A stretch of DNA of 39,738 bases from an uncultured Novosphingobium sp. (lineage in GTDB: Bacteria > Pseudomonadota > Alphaproteobacteria > Sphingomonadales > Sphingomonadaceae), in assembly GCA_946886075.1 (NCBI GenBank), contig CAMPHR010000030.1, forward strand, positions 1 to 39,738, given 5' to 3'. The notes under the pieces are model-generated. The model was not told the origin of the DNA. It saw nothing but the letters and a program-made list of their open reading frames with translations, and made no database searches. Both the position numbers and the translations under genes were made by a program. Each line of letters starts with the position of its first letter. Positions within the stretch are counted from its first letter, which is position 1. Shown here in pieces: positions 27,236 to 35,610 of this stretch.

Positions 27236-27901
27236 ATGGAGTACCCTATGCGGAAAATAATGGTCGCAACCCTGCTGGCCGGATCGGCCGTAGCCGCTCC
27301 CGCCCTGGCGCAGGATGCTCAAGCCACTTTCACCGGACCGCGCGTCGAAGCTATTCTAGGCTATGACCACACGGGCGCGGGCAGCACCGTCGATAACGAC
27401 AATGGCGATGATGACCAGTCGATCGATGGCCTGCTCTATGGCGTCGGCGCTGGCTATGACTTCAACGTGGGCGGCGCGGTCCTCGGCGTGGAAGGTGAAT
27501 TCACCGATTCCACTGCCAAGAGCAGCCGGAATCCTTTCACCAGCGAGTTCGGCTTTGGCCGGGTCAGCCAGGGGCGTGACCTCTATGTCGGTGCCCGTGC
27601 GGGTATTCTCGCCAGCCCCAACACCCTCGTTTACGTGAAGGGCGGCTATACCAATACCAAGTTGAACGTGCTTGCCGGTGACACCAACCAGTCGACCGAC
27701 ACGGCCTTCAAGCTGGACGGCTGGCGGGTCGGCGGCGGCGTTGAGCGCGCCTTCAATGAAAATATGTTCGGAAAGCTGGAATATCGCTACTCGAAATATG
27801 ACAGCGCCCACATCGACTTCGTGAACGGTGCGACGAGCAGCGAGTTCGACATCGATACGGACCGTCATCAGGTCGTGGCCAGCGTCGGCTGGCGCTTCTG
27901 A
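27236..27901 (+). CDS. OmpA-like outer-membrane beta-barrel protein
   Basis: The 221-residue protein has a signal peptide (MRKIMVATLLAGSAVAAPALA) and an eight-strand-type barrel. Alternating strands such as GVGAGYDFNVGGAVLGVEGEF, LYVGARAGIL and FGKLEYRYSKYD, and the terminal VGWRF with C-terminal Phe, fit OMP_b-brl proteins. Function is probably structural or a small porin; a surface loop is rich in Asp and Asn (DNDNGDDDQ). ATG 27236 lies after a strong AAAGGGGGTGAG. ATG 27248 is an alternative with GGAG six bases upstream. It is 121 bases after tamB and ends in a bidirectional terminator. Confidence 0.88.
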   Translation: MEYPMRKIMVATLLAGSAVAAPALAQDAQATFTGPRVEAILGYDHTGAGSTVDNDNGDDDQSIDGLLYGVGAGYDFNVGGAVLGVEGEFTDSTAKSSRNPFTSEFGFGRVSQGRDLYVGARAGILASPNTLVYVKGGYTNTKLNVLAGDTNQSTDTAFKLDGWRVGGGVERAFNENMFGKLEYRYSKYDSAHIDFVNGATSSEFDIDTDRHQVVASVGWRF

Positions 27902-27904
27902 CCG

Positions 27905-27937
27905 GATGGGAGGGCCGGCGCTGCCGGTCCTCCCATC
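27905..27937. terminator. Long bidirectional terminator hairpin
   Basis: GATGGGAGG (27905-27913) pairs with CCTCCCATC (27929-27937), continuing inward as GCCGGC against GCCGGT with one G-U pair and a GCT loop. This 15-bp stem lies between the converging beta-barrel and pyrF stops, 12 bases from the pyrF stop. Confidence 0.85.
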
Positions 27938-27949
27938 TCGCCCCGTTGC

Positions 27950-28624
27950 TTACAGTGTCGCTTCGATTTCCCGCGCGGCCTGGTCAGGATTTTCCGCCTG
28001 GCTGATGGGTCGCCCGACGACCAGGATCGACGCGCCACGATCCAGAGCTTCTCGCGGTGTTACGGCCCGCTTCTGATCGCCCATCGCGCCGCCCTGCGGA
28101 CGCACGCCCGGCACGACGAAGAAGCCATCCGCCCATGCCTGTTTCGCCAAGGCGACTTCTTCGCCTGAACACACGATGCCGTCCAACCCGGCACTGCGCG
28201 CCAGATCGGCAAGCCGCGTCACCTGATCTTCCGCCTTGCCGCCGACACCAATGTCGCGAAGGTCGCTATTATCGAGGCTGGTGAGAACCGTCACCGCGAC
28301 GACTTTCGTGTTGATGCCTGCCGCCGCCTTGGCATCCTCCAGCATCGCGCGCCCACCTGCGGCATGCACGGTCAGGATCGCTGGCTCCAGGCCGTTCAGG
28401 GCCTGGACGGCCTTTGCCACTGTGTTGGGAATGTCATGCAGCTTCAGGTCGAGAAAGATCGGCAGGTCGAACTTCATCATTTCGCGCACGCCGTGATGGC
28501 CATGCGCGCAGAAGAATTCGAGTCCCAGCTTCAACCCGCCAACATGTCCACGCACGCGCCCGGCCAGGTCCTGGGCTTTGATGAGGTCGGGTGTATCGAT
28601 GGCGACGTAGATGGGGCTGCTCAT
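27950..28624 (-). CDS. pyrF: Orotidine-5'-phosphate decarboxylase
   Basis: PyrF decarboxylates OMP to UMP, the last step of de novo pyrimidine synthesis. The 224-residue TIM-barrel protein starts MSSPIYVAIDTPDLIKAQDL. It has the core DLKLHDIPNTVAKAVQAL, with the catalytic Asp-Lys-x-x-Asp arrangement, then VHAAGG, and ends with the phosphate-gripper region VPGVRPQGG and VVGRPISQA. Its ATG overlaps the lapA TGA by four bases (ATGA), so the two genes are coupled on the minus strand. A long hairpin follows its stop. Confidence 0.97.
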   Translation of the reverse strand: MSSPIYVAIDTPDLIKAQDLAGRVRGHVGGLKLGLEFFCAHGHHGVREMMKFDLPIFLDLKLHDIPNTVAKAVQALNGLEPAILTVHAAGGRAMLEDAKAAAGINTKVVAVTVLTSLDNSDLRDIGVGGKAEDQVTRLADLARSAGLDGIVCSGEEVALAKQAWADGFFVVPGVRPQGGAMGDQKRAVTPREALDRGASILVVGRPISQAENPDQAAREIEATL

Positions 28625-28965
28625 GCTGTTCCTGTGGCAGGGTGGGAAGATGAAGGGGCCGAGAGCGTTTCAGCCGCATCGGCAGGCAAGGCCGCAGGGG
28701 CCGCAGGGGCTGCCGTGGCGGTGGCCGCGACAAGCGCGCGTTCGGTATTTTCCAGCCTGCGCTTCATGCGCCAGCGGGTCGTGCGAGCCATGATCCAGAA
28801 GGGTAGGACCCCCGCCAGAAATGCGATCAGGATAGGAAACCAGATACGCGTTTCCCACACGATGTCGCCCCAGATCTTGATTTCGGTGGGCCGGTTGTTC
28901 GCCTTGCAAAAAAGGGCGATCGCGACGGCCAAGACAACCCAGAAGGCAGTCCGCAGGAATTGCAT
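28621..28965 (-). CDS. lapA: LapA-domain (DUF1049) inner-membrane protein
   Basis: The 114-residue protein has two transmembrane segments (about 5-20, TAFWVVLAVAIALFCKAN, and 43-60, PILIAFLAGVLPFWIMA) and a basic stretch RTTRWRMKRRLENTERAL that is probably cytosolic. The C-terminus is Ala/Pro/Ser-rich and disordered. E. coli LapA acts with LapB to control lipopolysaccharide synthesis through LpxC. In many alphaproteobacteria the gene sits between ihfB and pyrF; here no ihfB is adjacent. It is translationally coupled to pyrF and diverges from ku with a 155-base gap. Confidence 0.85.
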   Translation of the reverse strand: MQFLRTAFWVVLAVAIALFCKANNRPTEIKIWGDIVWETRIWFPILIAFLAGVLPFWIMARTTRWRMKRRLENTERALVAATATAAPAAPAALPADAAETLSAPSSSHPATGTA

Positions 28966-29120
28966 TCGGCATGTCCTCTAGCTGCTGATCGGGCCAGCTT
29001 AGGCCATTTCGGCGTGCTCCGAAAGCGCCTCGTCGGATTTCTCCCCGGCGTGGCGATGAACACAGCCCGGAACCCTTGTGCCCACCTGCGCATTTTTCGG
29101 GTGGCAAGGAGGTTCAGGAC

Positions 29121-29999
29121 ATGGCGGCGCGCGCTTATTGGCAGGGGCAGATCAGGCTGGCTCTCGTTTCCATCCCGGTCGAAATCTACGCCGCGACCAA
29201 GTCCGGCGCGCAGATCGCTTTTCACCAGATTCATGAACCCAGCGGCAAGCGCGTTCGCTATGAAAAGACCGTACCCGGCCTTGGGCCCGTCAAGCCTGAG
29301 GATATCGTCAAAGGCTATGAAGTCACCAAGGGCGACTATGTCCTGCTTCAGCCCGATGAGATCGAAGCGGTAAAGCTGGAGAGCAAGAAGACGCTCGAAC
29401 TCACCCAGTTCGTAGATGCCAACGAAATCGATGTCCTCTATTATGAGCGACCCTATTACGTCGTGCCTGCCGACGATCTTGCCGAAGAAGCCTTTGTCGT
29501 TTTGCGGGAAGCGCTGCGCCGGGCGAGGAAAGTCGGCCTCGGCCAGCTGGCGATGCGCGGGCGGGAATATATCGTGTCGCTCAAGCCCTGCGGTCGCGGC
29601 ATGGTGCTTGAGACGCTTCGCTATGCTGATGAAGTCAACAAGGCCCAATCCTATTTCCGCGAAATAGACGATGTGAAGCCGGACCCTGAGCTGCTCGACC
29701 TTGCCGAAGCGCTCATCGAAAAGAAGACCGCGCCGTTTAAGCCCGATACTTTCCACGACCGTTATGTGGACGCGTTGGAGAGGCTTATCGAAAAGAAGAA
29801 AAAGGCGAAGGGCCGCCGTATCATCGAGGATGAGGATGAAGCGCCCGCCAAGCGCAGTGGCAATGTGATCGACCTGATGGCGGCGCTGAAAAAATCGGTT
29901 GATACCGGGACGAAAAGCGCTGCTGCCAAGCCCGCGGCCAAGAAACCGGCTGCCCGCCGGACCTCAGCTACCAAGGCTCCTGCGCGCAAGCGAGCCTGA
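29121..29999 (+). CDS. ku: Non-homologous end-joining protein Ku
   Basis: Bacterial Ku is a homodimer that encircles DNA ends and recruits LigD. The 292-residue protein has the core RAYWQGQIRLALVSIPVEIY, then DVLYYERPYYVVPADDLAEEAF and RALRRARKVGLGQLAMRGRE. A C-terminal tail rich in Lys and Ala (AAAKPAAKKPAARR) favours DNA binding and sliding. ATG 29121 has an excellent Shine-Dalgarno (AAGGAGG), so upstream in-frame starts are rejected. The ligD ATG follows three bases after the stop. The pair is sufficient for end joining in characterised bacteria. Confidence 0.96.
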   Translation: MAARAYWQGQIRLALVSIPVEIYAATKSGAQIAFHQIHEPSGKRVRYEKTVPGLGPVKPEDIVKGYEVTKGDYVLLQPDEIEAVKLESKKTLELTQFVDANEIDVLYYERPYYVVPADDLAEEAFVVLREALRRARKVGLGQLAMRGREYIVSLKPCGRGMVLETLRYADEVNKAQSYFREIDDVKPDPELLDLAEALIEKKTAPFKPDTFHDRYVDALERLIEKKKKAKGRRIIEDEDEAPAKRSGNVIDLMAALKKSVDTGTKSAAAKPAAKKPAARRTSATKAPARKRA

Positions 30000-30002
30000 T
30001 CC

Positions 30003-32498
30003 ATGGCTGAAGCCGATCCCCTGAAGGAATATAATCGCAAGCGCGACTTCACCCGTACCAAGGAGCCAGCGGGGAAGCAGGCGCGCAAGGGCGGGAACAG
30101 CTTCATCGTTCAGAAGCATGACGCGACCCGGCTGCATTATGATTTTCGGCTGGAGGTGGACGGGGTCCTCAAAAGCTGGGCTGTGACGCGCGGGCCCAGT
30201 CTTGATCCTGCGGACAAGCGGCTGGCCGTCCGCACCGAAGATCATCCGCTCTCCTATGCCAGCTTCGAGGGCACCATTCCCAAGGGCGAATATGGCGGCG
30301 GCACCGTCATGCTCTGGGATGAGGGTATTTGGGAACCAGTGCCGGGCAAGAGCGCGAAGGATCTTGCGAAGGGCCATCTCCACTTCGTCCTGCATGGCCA
30401 GCGGATGAGGGGCGAGTGGCTGCTGATCCGGCTGAAGCCGCGTTCTGGCGAAGGGAAGCGCGAGAATTGGCTGCTGCGCAAGATTGACGATGCTTATGCC
30501 GGTCCCGCCGATGATCTGATCGGGCGCGAACTGACGAGCATCAAGAGCGGCAGAACCATGGGTGAGATTGCTGCCAATGCGCCTGCAACTTCGCTCAAGG
30601 GCAAGCGCGGCAAAGCTTTCGACGCGGCGATGAGTGAGGCGGACAGGGCTACCCCGGCGCGCCCTGCGCCCAAGCGCCGCCAATCGGGCAAGGCGCCGCC
30701 ATTCCAGGCGCCGCAACTGGCGACACTGGTGGATGCTGTTCCGACCGGCAACAACTGGCTGCATGAAATAAAATATGACGGCTACCGCAGCCTGATCAGC
30801 GTGGCGGGCACCCGCGCGCAGGTGTTCACCCGATCGGGCCTCGATTGGACCGACCGCTTTGCGTCCATAGCGCAGGAAGTCGCGGGCATGAACCTTCCCC
30901 CCATGCTGATCGATGGGGAGATCGTCGCGCTGGGGCCGGATGGAAACCCTGACTTTTCCACATTGCAGCAAGTGCTCAAGGGAGAGAATAAAGGCGCGCT
31001 GCACCTTTTCGCCTTCGATCTTCTCTCCCTCGACGGGGAGGATCTGACCTGGCAACCCAATATCGCGCGGAAAGAAAAGCTCGCGGCGGTCCTTGGCCAA
31101 GGTAGCGCGCATGTGCATCTGTCCGACCATATCGTGGGCGCGGGCGAAAAGCTGTTCCGGACGATGTGCGAGGCGGGGCAGGAGGGTATAATCTGCAAGC
31201 GCGCCGATGCGCCCTATCGCGGCGCGCGGACCAAGAACTGGCTGAAGGTCAAATGCACCCGTCGCCAGGAGTTCGTCATCATAGGATGGACGCCCAGTTC
31301 TGCCAGCGGCCGTTCTCTGCGCAACATCCTGCTCGCCCAGAATGACGACACGGGTTTGGTCTATGCTGGCAAGGTCGGAACCGGTTTCAATTCCCAGAAT
31401 AGTGAGCAGCTTCTACGCCAGCTGAAGGCGCGGGCGCGCAAGTCTGCGGCGGTACAGGTACCTCGCAGTGAGGCACGGGGCGCGCAATGGGTCCGTCCGG
31501 ACCTCGTCGCGGAGATCGCCTTTGCCGAATTCACCAGCGACAATGTCGTGCGGCATGGCAGCTTTCTTGGCCTGCGCGAGGACAAGAAGGCAAAGGAAGT
31601 CTCACGGGAGAAGGCGATGGCTGTACCCGAACAGGAAAGCGATGTTCATGTCTCAAACCGTGACCGGCTGATCTTCCCCGAGGCGAAGGTGACCAAGGGG
31701 CAACTGGCCGACTATTATGAGGCGGCTGGAGCGATCATGCTGCCTTGGATCGCGCACCGCCCGATCAGCTTGGTGCGGTGCCCGCAAGGCCGGGCCAAGA
31801 AATGCTTTTTCCAAAAGCATGACAGCGGCAGCTTCGGCGATCATGTGAAGCATGTGCCCATTCGTGAAAAAGATGGGGACGAGCAGGATTATCTCTATGT
31901 CGACGACATAGATGGGCTCGTCGCCTGCGTTCAGATGGGCACGATCGAATTTCACGGCTGGGGATCGCGGGTCGAGGATGTCGAAAAACCCGACCGGCTC
32001 ATCTTCGACCTCGATCCTGATGAGGGACTCGATTTCGAGGATGTGAAAAAGGCCGCTAGCGACATTCGCCGCACGCTCGAGGACATCGGCCTCACGAGCT
32101 TCCCCTTGCTGTCGGGCGGGAAGGGCGTGCATGTCGTCGTCCCCCTTACGCCCAAAGCCGAATGGCCGCAGGTCAAGGACTTTGCCGACCGTTTTGCCCG
32201 CGCGCTGGCGGCTGCGGAGCCCGACCGTTTCACCGCCACCATGAGCAAGGCGAAACGCAAGGGGCGGATCTTCATCGATTGGCTGCGCAACCAGCGTGGA
32301 GCGACCGCAGTGCTTCCCTATGTGGTGCGGGCGCGGGAGAATGCGCCGGTCGCGGTACCCGTCACTTGGGACGAGCTGGAGGATATTGATCGTCCGGGCG
32401 CCTACACGATCGCGGACGTGGGCGAACTGCTCGCGCGCGCTGGCTCAAGAGAATTGCGAGGCTGGGGCGAAGCGCGCCAGACTTTGCCTGATTATTGA
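30003..32498 (+). CDS. ligD: ATP-dependent DNA ligase LigD (PE-ligase-polymerase)
   Basis: LigD is the multifunctional NHEJ enzyme. The 831-residue protein has an N-terminal 3'-phosphoesterase domain (about 1-180, KHDATRLHYDFRLEVDGVLK). A central ATP-dependent ligase follows, with catalytic Lys257 in EIKYDGYRS and EGIICKRADAPYRG further on. The C-terminal archaeo-eukaryotic-primase-like polymerase (about 540-831) has catalytic Asp669 and Asp671 in LIFDLDPDEG, then SGGKGVHVVVPL. The order PE-LIG-POL is one of the known domain permutations. It starts three bases after ku, and no second ligase follows. Confidence 0.97.
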   Translation: MAEADPLKEYNRKRDFTRTKEPAGKQARKGGNSFIVQKHDATRLHYDFRLEVDGVLKSWAVTRGPSLDPADKRLAVRTEDHPLSYASFEGTIPKGEYGGGTVMLWDEGIWEPVPGKSAKDLAKGHLHFVLHGQRMRGEWLLIRLKPRSGEGKRENWLLRKIDDAYAGPADDLIGRELTSIKSGRTMGEIAANAPATSLKGKRGKAFDAAMSEADRATPARPAPKRRQSGKAPPFQAPQLATLVDAVPTGNNWLHEIKYDGYRSLISVAGTRAQVFTRSGLDWTDRFASIAQEVAGMNLPPMLIDGEIVALGPDGNPDFSTLQQVLKGENKGALHLFAFDLLSLDGEDLTWQPNIARKEKLAAVLGQGSAHVHLSDHIVGAGEKLFRTMCEAGQEGIICKRADAPYRGARTKNWLKVKCTRRQEFVIIGWTPSSASGRSLRNILLAQNDDTGLVYAGKVGTGFNSQNSEQLLRQLKARARKSAAVQVPRSEARGAQWVRPDLVAEIAFAEFTSDNVVRHGSFLGLREDKKAKEVSREKAMAVPEQESDVHVSNRDRLIFPEAKVTKGQLADYYEAAGAIMLPWIAHRPISLVRCPQGRAKKCFFQKHDSGSFGDHVKHVPIREKDGDEQDYLYVDDIDGLVACVQMGTIEFHGWGSRVEDVEKPDRLIFDLDPDEGLDFEDVKKAASDIRRTLEDIGLTSFPLLSGGKGVHVVVPLTPKAEWPQVKDFADRFARALAAAEPDRFTATMSKAKRKGRIFIDWLRNQRGATAVLPYVVRARENAPVAVPVTWDELEDIDRPGAYTIADVGELLARAGSRELRGWGEARQTLPDY

Positions 32499-32558
32499 AC
32501 TGGATATGTCAGCGCCATCTTTTCTCGCGGGCAGCCTTGTTGCATAAGTTGATTCACC

Positions 32559-32744
32559 ATGACCGAACCTAAAGACGACGCTCCCGAAAACGCCGCCCCC
32601 GCGACGGCAACTGATCCGAAGCCCGATTTGGCATCTGCAGCGCGGAAGCCCACGAGCAAGGGGGTCTGGATGGGCACCGCTGTCGGGGTTGGATCGGCGG
32701 CGATCGTCGCAGCGCTTCTGTACGCGAACAAGAAGCGCGGCTGA
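32559..32744 (+). CDS. Small single-membrane-segment protein, unknown
   Basis: The 61-residue product has an acidic, Ala/Pro-rich N-terminal half and one C-terminal transmembrane helix (about 36-56, GVWMGTAVGVGSAAIVAALLYA) followed by KKRG. It looks like a tail-anchored inner-membrane protein. No clear Shine-Dalgarno precedes the ATG. It follows ligD by 60 bases and may be transcribed with it, but a link to DNA repair is unsupported. I do not recognise the family. Confidence 0.6.
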   Translation: MTEPKDDAPENAAPATATDPKPDLASAARKPTSKGVWMGTAVGVGSAAIVAALLYANKKRG

Positions 32745-32765
32745 GCAGCCTGCCCACGAAAAAAA

Positions 32766-32797
32766 GAGGCGGCATGGCCTTCGCTCCACGCCGCCTC
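32766..32797 (-). terminator. Rho-independent terminator of the EF-hand gene (minus strand)
   Basis: Arms GAGGCGGC (32766-32773) and GCCGCCTC (32790-32797) form the stem. The seven A's just left of it read as a T-run on the minus strand, so it primarily ends the EF-hand transcript. It probably also limits the plus-strand gene ending at 32744. Confidence 0.85.
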
Positions 32798-32853
32798 ATG
32801 TTGCGACCCTTCTGGGTTGGGGTCCTGTTATCCCTGTCTGTGCGATTGTGCGG

Positions 32854-33237
32854 TCAGGCGGCGCCGCGGCTTAGGTAGGAAATGAGCTCGGGCTTGCTTA
32901 CCGAGACGCTCTTGTCGGTATCCGCTGTCTTGAAAGCGCCGTCGGCCCAAGTCGCGACATCAGCGGCCGCCAACTTCGCGCCGCTGCTCTTCATCTCCTG
33001 ATCCTTCAAAGCGACCATCCAGCGCGAAAATTCGGCTTTGTCGAGCTGGCCGTCCCCATTCGCATCATAGGCGGGAAACTCGCTGTCCACGATGGAGGCC
33101 ACCGTGTCAGCGGGCGTTTGGGCAGGCGATGGCGCAGTTGCCTGTGCACCGCCGGGCGCATCCGTGGAAGCAGTCTGGGCGCTCACCGGAACAGCGGCGG
33201 ACAGGACCATGGTAACAATCAGGGCGCGTAACATCAT
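32854..33237 (-). CDS. Secreted EF-hand calcium-binding protein
   Basis: The 127-residue exported protein has a signal peptide (MLRALIVTMVLSAAVPVSA, cleaved near residue 20) and an Ala/Pro/Thr-rich linker. Two EF-hand loops follow. The first (58-69, DANGDGQLDKAE) is canonical with all ligand positions. The second (106-117, DTDKSVSVSKPE) keeps Asp, Asp, Ser, Ser and Glu but lacks the central Gly. It probably senses or buffers periplasmic Ca2+. The start was placed at ATG 33237, just after GGAGGGAGAAG; the next codon is also ATG. The T-tailed terminator lies downstream on its strand. Confidence 0.85.
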   Translation of the reverse strand: MMLRALIVTMVLSAAVPVSAQTASTDAPGGAQATAPSPAQTPADTVASIVDSEFPAYDANGDGQLDKAEFSRWMVALKDQEMKSSGAKLAAADVATWADGAFKTADTDKSVSVSKPELISYLSRGAA

Positions 33238-33504
33238 CTTCTCCCTCCGCAGCAATAGAGCAAGTCAGGCGCTGAACGGTTCAAGGGAAGAATACATAAG
33301 TAACTCTCGCGTTTCCTGAATGATTTTTTATCATCAACATCTTACCCTTCGATCCGGCTCATCTGGTCTTTCAATGCTGCCATAATCAGGGTGAAAAGCT
33401 GCCGGAACAGAGCTCAACAGGCCAAAAGATGCCCCGATTTGCCCTTGAATGGCTTGGCTGCTAGGCGGCGCGCGAACTTTCACCAGCAAATCAGGATTCG
33501 TTCG

Positions 33505-34821
33505 ATGGTCCCGCGCTACGCCCGCCCACAAATGACAGCACTCTGGGAACCGGAAGCTCGGTTTCGCATCTGGTTTGAAATTGAGGCCCATGCCACCGAG
33601 GCGCTGGGCGAACTCGGCGTGGTTCCCAAATCCGCTGCGAAGGCACTGTGGGACTGGTGGGCGACCAATCCGGCTATTGATGTGCCTGCCATCGACGCCA
33701 TCGAGGCGGTCACCAAGCATGACGTCATCGCCTTCCTCACCTGGGTGGCTGAGCAGGTCGGCGACGAAGCCCGCTTCATGCATCAGGGCATGACCTCTTC
33801 CGACGTGCTGGACACCTGCCTTGCCGTGCAGCTGGCCCGCGCGGCGGACATACTGATCGACGATCTCGACCAGTTGCTGGCAGTCATCAAGCGCCGCGCT
33901 TTCGAGCATAAGCTGACCCCGACGATCGGCCGCAGCCACGGCATCCACGCCGAACCCGTGACCTTCGGCCTCAAGATGGCGGAAGCCTATGCCGAATTCA
34001 GCCGCTGCCGCACGCGCCTCGTTGCAGCGCGCGAGGAAATCGCGACCTGCGCCGTCTCCGGCGCGGTCGGCACGTTCGCGAATATCGATCCGCGCGTCGA
34101 AGAGCATGTCGCCGCCAAGCTCGGGCTCGCGATCGAGCCGGTGTCGACACAGGTCATCCCGCGTGATCGGCATGCGATGTTCTTCGCGACCTTGGGCGTC
34201 ATCGCCAGTTCGATCGAGCGCCTTGCTGTCGAGGTGCGTCACTTGCAGCGCACCGAAGTGCTGGAAGCGGAGGAGTATTTCTCGCCCGGCCAGAAGGGCA
34301 GTTCGGCAATGCCGCACAAGCGCAACCCGGTGTTGACCGAAAACCTCACCGGTCTGGCGCGGATGGTGCGCAGCTATGCGCTGCCTGCCATGGAGAATGT
34401 CGCTCTGTGGCATGAACGGGATATCAGCCACTCATCAGTCGAACGCTATATCGGCCCCGACGCCACGATCACGCTCGACTTCGCTCTCGGCCGCCTGACA
34501 GGCGTGATCGACAAGCTGCTCGTCTACCCTGAGCGGATGATGAAGAATCTCGACAAGATGGGCGGCCTTGTCCATTCGCAGCGCGTGTTGCTGGCGCTGA
34601 CCCAGGCAGGCGTCTCGCGCGAGGACAGCTATCGCTATGTCCAGCGCAACGCCATGAAGGTGTGGGAGTCGGATGGCCAGCTGTCGCTGCTGGAATTGCT
34701 AAAGGCCGATCCCGACGTCGCCGCCGCCCTGACTGCTGAGCAGATCGAAGAGAAGTTCGACCTCGACTATCACTTCAGGCAGGTGGACACGATCTTCCGC
34801 CGGGTGTTCGGCGAAGTCTGA
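33505..34821 (+). CDS. purB: Adenylosuccinate lyase
   Basis: PurB cleaves SAICAR to AICAR and adenylosuccinate to AMP in purine synthesis. The 438-residue protein belongs to the fumarase/aspartase superfamily. Motifs run in order: [36 protein letters not shown] with the catalytic His, and the signature loop [20 protein letters not shown] 33505 ([10 protein letters not shown]) matches the conserved PurB N-terminus and has AGGA upstream; 38 extra upstream residues are not homologous. A textbook terminator follows. The 267-base gap between the EF-hand start and purB presumably holds divergent promoters. Confidence 0.97.
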   Translation: MVPRYARPQMTALWEPEARFRIWFEIEAHATEALGELGVVPKSAAKALWDWWATNPAIDVPAIDAIEAVTKHDVIAFLTWVAEQVGDEARFMHQGMTSSDVLDTCLAVQLARAADILIDDLDQLLAVIKRRAFEHKLTPTIGRSHGIHAEPVTFGLKMAEAYAEFSRCRTRLVAAREEIATCAVSGAVGTFANIDPRVEEHVAAKLGLAIEPVSTQVIPRDRHAMFFATLGVIASSIERLAVEVRHLQRTEVLEAEEYFSPGQKGSSAMPHKRNPVLTENLTGLARMVRSYALPAMENVALWHERDISHSSVERYIGPDATITLDFALGRLTGVIDKLLVYPERMMKNLDKMGGLVHSQRVLLALTQAGVSREDSYRYVQRNAMKVWESDGQLSLLELLKADPDVAAALTAEQIEEKFDLDYHFRQVDTIFRRVFGEV

Positions 34822-34847
34822 CTGACGCCGCAAGGCTGAGGAGCATG

Positions 34848-34874
34848 AAAGAGCGCGGAAACGCGCTCTTTTTT
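34848..34874 (+). terminator. Textbook intrinsic terminator after purB
   Basis: GAGCGCG (34851-34857) and CGCGCTC (34862-34868) pair around a GAAA tetraloop. The stem extends by A-T pairs and ends in six T's (34869-34874), 30 bases after the purB stop. Confidence 0.95.
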
Positions 34875-34969
34875 GTGCGTGGGACGTATACGGCTTAGGC
34901 GCGGTTCAGCCGCCCGGTGCAACCCGGGGCCAGACGGCCTATATCAAGCTATCGCTATGACGAAGAAAT

Positions 34970-35046
34970 TGGTCGGGGAGAGAGGATTCGAACCTCCGGC
35001 CCCTGCCTCCCGAAGACAGTGCTCTACCAGGCTGAGCTACTCCCCG
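34970..35046 (-). tRNA. tRNA-Pro (anticodon CGG)
   Basis: On the minus strand the 77-base gene begins CGGGGAGTAGCTCAGCCTGG and forms a full cloverleaf. The acceptor arm CGGGGAG pairs with CTCCCCG. The anticodon arm CTGTC/GGCAG carries the loop TTCGGGA, so the anticodon is CGG, reading CCG. The T-arm has GTTCGAATC, and CCA is encoded at 34972-34970. The closely similar E. coli tRNA-Pro(CGG) supports the identity. Confidence 0.97.
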
Positions 35047-35088
35047 ACCGATAGCGGCATTGTTTGCAACGCCGCTGGGCAGGCGGGG

Positions 35089-35117
35089 TCTATAGAGGGG
35101 GCTTTTCGCACTGGCAA
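35089..35117 (-). promoter_or_regulatory. Sigma-70-like promoter for tRNA-Pro
   Basis: On the minus strand, TTGCCA (35117-35112) and TATAGA (35094-35089) are separated by 17 bases, close to the sigma-70 consensus. Transcription would start near 35082, about 36 bases before the tRNA. Confidence 0.6.
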
Positions 35118-35145
35118 GCGGCTGGCGACGCTTTTTTTGACTTGG

Positions 35146-35496
35146 TCAGAGCAGGCCCGCGGCGCGGAAGCTGAACTGGTCGCGGCTGCCGCGAATGACG
35201 TGATCGGCGAGCTTCACTTCGAGCGGCCGTAGGCGGCGTGCTATTGAGCGGGCCAGACGGATGTCGTCGCGGCGGGGATGGGGGGAGCGTTCGGTTGGGC
35301 GCACCTGTTCGACTATCAGCCAGTGGCTGCCCCGCATCAGCAATTCCTGCATGAGGTGGCGCCAATCCTGATTGCCATCCACCCGGCGCAAGGGACGCCA
35401 CTGGTCGTCCAGCAGCAGGAATCGGATGCTTTCCGTAGCGGTCATCTCCCCAAGATGCTGCGAGATCCTGCCGCTATCACTGCGAACTATATCCAC
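35146..35496 (-). CDS. RadC-like (JAB/MPN) protein with degenerate metal site
   Basis: The 116-residue protein aligns by eye with the RadC MPN domain: SQHLGEMTATESIRFLLLD resembles the RadC entry strand and LADHVIRGSRDQFSFRAAGL the exit. RadC domains normally carry the JAMM zinc motif HNHPSG...S..D. Here that region reads RPTERSPHPRRDD, so the paired histidines are lost and metal catalysis is unlikely. A GTG start at 35496 is used because homology extends upstream of ATG 35445; neither has a good Shine-Dalgarno. It sits between the tRNA-Pro promoter and thyA, on the opposite strand to thyA. Function is unknown. Confidence 0.65.
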   Translation of the reverse strand: MDIVRSDSGRISQHLGEMTATESIRFLLLDDQWRPLRRVDGNQDWRHLMQELLMRGSHWLIVEQVRPTERSPHPRRDDIRLARSIARRLRPLEVKLADHVIRGSRDQFSFRAAGLL

Positions 35497-35610
35497 TGTG
35501 GAGACGAATGGCCGGGAAATGATCCGAAGCGAAAGATTGGCGAGTGCGGCGCTGCTCCGCTAAAGCGAAGTGCGGCGAGGGTGGAATCGCCACAACAGGG
35601 AAGAGCGTCG

